DNA of 7,787 nucleotides from an uncultured Clostridium sp. GTDB taxonomy: Bacteria; Bacillota; Clostridia; TANB77; CAG-508. Within the stretch, counting starts at the first letter, position 1; each line of letters opens with the position of its first letter. Position numbers and translations under genes: made by a program. The notes under the pieces were generated by a model, which was not told the origin of the DNA, made no database searches, and saw only the letters and a list, made by a program, of their open reading frames with translations. Positions 4,406 to 7,787 of this stretch are shown here, one piece after another. Where the stretch lies: NCBI GenBank assembly GCA_945937855.1, contig CAMEUC010000057.1, positions 1-7,787 of the forward strand. The letters run 5' to 3'.

Positions 4406-5068
4406 ATGGAAATATTAAAAGTAGAAAATCTTACAAAGATTTATGGAAAAGATGAGAATAAAGTTATAGCTCTTGATAATGTATCTTTTTCAGTTGAAAA
4501 AGGGGAATTTATAGCAATAGTAGGAGCAAGCGGCTCTGGAAAATCTACATTACTTCATTTAATAGGAGGAGTAGATAGACCATCATACGGGAAAGTATAT
4601 ATCGATGGAAAGGATATATATAGTTTTAATGATGATAAATTAGCTATTTTTAGGAGAAGACAAGTAGGACTTATTTATCAATTCTATAATTTGATACCAA
4701 TATTAAATGTAGAAGAAAATATTACATTGCCACTAAGCCTTGATAATAGAGAAGTAAATAAAGGAAAATTAGACGAATTATTAAAATTATTAGGACTTGA
4801 AGATAGAAAAACACATTTACCAAATGAGTTATCTGGTGGACAACAACAAAGAACAAGTATAGGAAGAGCACTTATAACAAACCCTACAATAATTTTAGCA
4901 GATGAACCAACAGGAAATTTGGATTCTAAAGCAAGTGAAGAAATTGTGGAATTATTGAAAAGATCGAATAAAGATTATAAACAAACTATAATTATGATAA
5001 CACATAATTTAGAAATTGCTAAAGAAGCGGATAGGATTATTAAGTTAGAAGACGGCAAAATAGTTTAA
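4406..5068 (+). CDS. ABC transporter ATP-binding protein (MacB/LolD/BceA type)
   Basis: A 220-residue cytoplasmic ATPase that powers the FtsX-like permease encoded next. All catalytic motifs are intact: Walker A GASGSGKST (40-48), Q-loop Q92, signature LSGGQ (142-146) followed by QQR, Walker B IILADE with E167, D-loop NLD (171-173) and H-loop H200. The family includes exporters or sensors for lantibiotics, bacitracin and macrolides, as well as lipoprotein-release systems, so the substrate cannot be named. The ATG at 4406 follows AAAGGAG (4391-4397) at a normal distance; an in-frame TTG at 4388 lies upstream of that site and is unlikely. The length matches the family norm of 220-255 residues. 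The permease starts 232 bp downstream, a long gap for such pairs, because a repeat element lies between them. No BceRS-type two-component genes adjoin in this window. Confidence 0.93.
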   Translation: MEILKVENLTKIYGKDENKVIALDNVSFSVEKGEFIAIVGASGSGKSTLLHLIGGVDRPSYGKVYIDGKDIYSFNDDKLAIFRRRQVGLIYQFYNLIPILNVEENITLPLSLDNREVNKGKLDELLKLLGLEDRKTHLPNELSGGQQQRTSIGRALITNPTIILADEPTGNLDSKASEEIVELLKRSNKDYKQTIIMITHNLEIAKEADRIIKLEDGKIV

Positions 5069-5079
5069 GTTACAGATAA

Positions 5080-5241
5080 AGTTCAAAACATAAATATATA
5101 ATATTTTCAATTTGCGAAGCTCTAAGCAGACTAACCAACATGAAAATTCGAATATATAATGTCTGAACACTGGAGTAGTCTTAAATTTAAACGAGTAGGG
5201 TCGCTTCTCATTTCAAATATTATATATTTATGTTTTGAACT
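5080..5241. mobile_element. MITE-like element with 27-bp terminal inverted repeats
   Basis: Positions 5080-5106 and 5215-5241 are perfect inverted copies (27 bp; outer ends AGTTCAAAAC and GTTTTGAACT), enclosing a 108-bp centre. The tetramer ATAA abuts both ends (5076-5079 and 5242-5245), which looks like a target-site duplication, although four A/T bases can agree by chance. There is no coding frame of note. The centre has further pairing: GAAGC (5116-5120) with GCTTC (5203-5207), and AGACTA (5128-5133) with TAGTCT (5176-5181). The centre is less AT-rich than the arms. It could be a non-autonomous transposon, a structured RNA within the operon transcript, or both. No T-tract follows the right arm, so it is not a simple terminator. 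The family is not recognised. Confidence 0.65.
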
Positions 5242-5300
5242 ATAACAGGTTTAATAAAAAAATAAGTGCCGTCTTAATAAAGATTGGAGGAAAATGTAAA

Positions 5301-7787
5301 ATGGAATTGTTAAATAAATTGACAATGAAGAATTTAAAATTAAATAAAAAAAGAACTATTGTAACAATTATTGGTATAGTTTTATCAGTTGCATTAATTA
5401 CAGCAGTGGCAAGCCTATTCTTTAGCGCAAGGAGTAGCTTGATAAGATTTGAGACTAAAGAAAAAGGAAATTTTCACTATTGCTTTTTTGATGTCCCAGC
5501 ACAAAATATAAATGAATTTAAAGAAAATAGAAAGATAGAAACAATGTATTTAGTGCAAAGTTTAGGATATGATTATTTACAAGGAAGTAAAAACGAGTAT
5601 AAGCCATATGTTTATGTAAAATCATTTGACAAAGATGCTTTAGAAAATTTGGCAATCAACTTAACTGAAGGAAGACTTCCTGAAAATGAAAATGAAATTC
5701 TTGTCCCAAGTCATACAAAAACAAATGGTGGAGTGACCTTAAATGTAGGTGAAACAATAACTTTAAACCTTGGCACTAGAGTATCAGATGGAGAAGAACT
5801 TAATCAAAGTAATCCATATGTTCCTGAACAAAATGAAGAAATTATTAATACTACTCCACATACATACACAATTGTTGGTATTATAGAAAGACCATCTAGT
5901 GAAATAGAAGATTATTCTGCACCAGGCTACACATTTGTAACTTATATGGACCAAGAAAATCTTTCAGACAAAAACGTTGATGTATTTGTAAGATATACAA
6001 AAGAAGGAATAAAAGATTGTTTAAAAGTAACTGCAAATATTTTAGGTGTAGATGAAGAAGCATATGAAAAACTATGTGGAGGCGAATTCTTAGAAAAAGA
6101 TGAAATGGAAGAGTTAACTAAAAAATTAGGTGAACCTAAATATGAAACAGATTTAAATGGTTATTTAATCCTTTTAGAATCAGGTATAGTAGGAGACTCT
6201 ACATTAAAAGCATTAGGAACGGCAGTTATAGTTGTAGTTATAATAATTATATTTACATCAGTATTTTGCATAAAAAATAGTTTTGATATTTCAATTACAG
6301 AGAAAACAAAGCAATATGGAATGTTATCAAGCATTGGAGCAACAAGAAAACAAATAAAGAAAAATGTATATTATGAAGCATTGATACTTGGACTTATAGG
6401 AACACCAATAGGAATATTAGTTGGAGAAATAGCCTCATACATACTAATAATGGTAAGCAATTATTTCCTAAAAGATGCTTTGAATGTTGAACTAGTATTT
6501 AGTTTCTCTTGGCTTGCAATTGTATTTGCTATAATATTATCTTTTGTAACAATATATTTATCGGCAAGAAGAAGTGCAAAAAGAGCGTCAAAAATTACAC
6601 CAATTACTGCAATTAGGAATAGTGAAAATATAAAAATAAAACCTAAAAAAATTAAATCACCTAAAATAATAAAGAAAATATTTGGTATTGGTGGAGAAAT
6701 ATCATATAAAAATTTAAAACGAAGTAAAAAGAAATATCGTACAACAGTAATAAGCATAATAGTTTGTGTATCTGTATTTATAGCACTTAGCTCATTTATA
6801 AATTTGGCATTTAATGTAATAAAAGTAGAATTCCAAAATCAAGACTATAATATACAGATAAGTTATAGAACAAATGAAGACATAGATGAGAAAATGAAAG
6901 AAATATTTAATTTGGATAATATAAAAAGTTATTCGGCTATTTCTAGTAGAGGTCTAAATTTTACAACTGACAAATATAGTAAAGAATATTTAGAAATACA
7001 TCCAGATGGAGGAAATGGCACTTATACTGATGAAGATGGTGTAGAACATACAATGGATGATTATATTAGTGTATATTCAGTAAACACAGAAGAATTTACA
7101 AGATATGTAAAAAGTTTAGGACTAAAATATGAAGATGTAAAAGACAAAGGAATTTTAATTAATAATATTTACGAAACAAAGAAAGTAAATGATAAATATA
7201 TAGAAGTAGAAATACCTAAATATACTTTTAAGGTAGGAGACACTATAAAAGGCTACATTGATGATGATAAGAATAATACCCAAAAGGATTGTTCAATAGA
7301 AATTGCTAAAATAACTACTGAAGTGCCTATGGGAATGAGTGAGTATCAAAGCGGAAATGCTTGCCTATTTATAGACGAAAAATTAGGAGAAAATATAGTA
7401 GATAACAGTTACTATAAAAATGTATACATAGATTCTAAAGATGCAAATAAAACACAAGAGGAAATTATAGATATATTAAGAGGCACAGAGTATAACCTTG
7501 TAAATGAAGGTGAAATTGCTAAAATGATGAATTCATTTTATACTTTAATTGCAATTTTCTTATATGGCTTTATAACAGTAATAGCATTAATTGGAGTAAC
7601 TAACATATTTAACACAATTACCACAAATATGAATTTACGAAGAAGAGAATTTGCAATGCTTAAAAGTATTGGAATGACTAAAAAAGAATTTAACAGAATG
7701 ATAAGACTAGAAAGTTTCTTCTACGGGATGAAATCTTTAATTATAGGAATTCCAATAGGCTGTGTGTTATCTTATCTAATTTACAAA
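5301..7787 (+). CDS. FtsX-like ABC transporter permease (3' end beyond window)
   Basis: An open frame of 829 codons that runs off the window end without a stop, so it is 3'-partial; most of the protein is present. It has two FtsX/MacB-type modules. Module 1 has a membrane helix at about 19-41, a large extracytoplasmic domain to about 300, and three helices near 302-325, 360-383 and 402-425. Module 2 begins near ISYKNLKRSKKKYRTT, with a helix at about 479-503, an extracytoplasmic domain to about 740, a helix near 744-770, and a last visible helix at 810-829. At least one further helix is expected past the edge. Both modules carry the cytoplasmic signature before the second-to-last helix: KQYGMLSSIGATRKQI, and RRREFAMLKSIGMTKKEF. 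The start is set by GGAGG (5286-5290); a start-stop ATG-TAA (5294-5299) lies between it and ATG 5301. It works with the ATPase at 4406-5068 as an exporter or drug sensor at the membrane. The substrate is unknown. Confidence 0.9.
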   Translation, partial: MELLNKLTMKNLKLNKKRTIVTIIGIVLSVALITAVASLFFSARSSLIRFETKEKGNFHYCFFDVPAQNINEFKENRKIETMYLVQSLGYDYLQGSKNEYKPYVYVKSFDKDALENLAINLTEGRLPENENEILVPSHTKTNGGVTLNVGETITLNLGTRVSDGEELNQSNPYVPEQNEEIINTTPHTYTIVGIIERPSSEIEDYSAPGYTFVTYMDQENLSDKNVDVFVRYTKEGIKDCLKVTANILGVDEEAYEKLCGGEFLEKDEMEELTKKLGEPKYETDLNGYLILLESGIVGDSTLKALGTAVIVVVIIIIFTSVFCIKNSFDISITEKTKQYGMLSSIGATRKQIKKNVYYEALILGLIGTPIGILVGEIASYILIMVSNYFLKDALNVELVFSFSWLAIVFAIILSFVTIYLSARRSAKRASKITPITAIRNSENIKIKPKKIKSPKIIKKIFGIGGEISYKNLKRSKKKYRTTVISIIVCVSVFIALSSFINLAFNVIKVEFQNQDYNIQISYRTNEDIDEKMKEIFNLDNIKSYSAISSRGLNFTTDKYSKEYLEIHPDGGNGTYTDEDGVEHTMDDYISVYSVNTEEFTRYVKSLGLKYEDVKDKGILINNIYETKKVNDKYIEVEIPKYTFKVGDTIKGYIDDDKNNTQKDCSIEIAKITTEVPMGMSEYQSGNACLFIDEKLGENIVDNSYYKNVYIDSKDANKTQEEIIDILRGTEYNLVNEGEIAKMMNSFYTLIAIFLYGFITVIALIGVTNIFNTITTNMNLRRREFAMLKSIGMTKKEFNRMIRLESFFYGMKSLIIGIPIGCVLSYLIYK

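Noticed and set aside
5625..5633. Perfect 0A-box sequence TTTGACAAA
   Set aside because: It lies deep inside the permease coding region, where the codons for Phe-Asp-Lys explain it. It is useful only as a warning that such matches arise by chance here.
6461..6757. Minus-strand open frame of 98 codons within the permease gene
   Set aside because: It is antisense to transmembrane-rich coding sequence of the permease, whose reading frame is continuous through this region.

Overview
The window looks like chromosomal DNA of an anaerobic, spore-former-related Firmicute (class Clostridia). The DNA is very AT-rich, Shine-Dalgarno sites are strong (GGAGG-type), and the protein families are typical of Clostridia: a Spo0A-like response regulator, a GHKL sensor kinase and a BceAB/MacB-type ABC exporter. 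TGG is used for Trp and no recoding is visible. I cannot name a species.

Left part (1-3813): an XRE-type repressor gene (minus strand) diverges from a signalling cluster on the plus strand. The cluster contains a response regulator with a receiver domain plus a Spo0A-type DNA-binding domain (547-1332), then a terminator. Next comes a 13-residue, Trp-rich open frame with an almost ideal Shine-Dalgarno site (1446-1487, MSLWEWIAYWFGL), closed by its own strong terminator. A promoter embedded in that terminator then serves an AgrC-like, membrane-bound GHKL kinase (1596-3059). A small multi-pass membrane protein (3208-3813) follows behind its own promoter-like sequence. I read this as a candidate peptide-signalling or peptide-leader system that pairs a GHKL kinase with a Spo0A-like regulator instead of the usual LytTR partner. 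Nothing here proves that the peptide is made or sensed.

Middle part (3832-4320): a stand-alone stable-RNA unit with a clear sigma-A promoter, a 5S rRNA not preceded by 23S, a tRNA-Asn(GUU), and a rho-independent terminator. The tRNA is interrupted inside its anticodon, between U35 and U36, by a 215-nt group I intron without an ORF. P1 (with the U.G splice-site pair), P3, P4, P5, P7, P8, P9 and P10 can all be drawn by hand, and removing the intron restores a standard 76-nt tRNA ending in CCA.

Right part (4406-7787): an ABC exporter of the macrolide/antimicrobial-peptide type, with an ATPase (4406-5068) and a large two-module FtsX-like permease (5301 to beyond the window end). A 162-bp MITE-like element (27-bp perfect terminal inverted repeats, flanked by ATAA on both sides) sits between the two genes and accounts for most of their unusually long 232-bp spacing.

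The 1-88 stretch holds only the region downstream of the XRE gene, and I see no convincing terminator in it. No gap longer than 300 bases is left without a feature.
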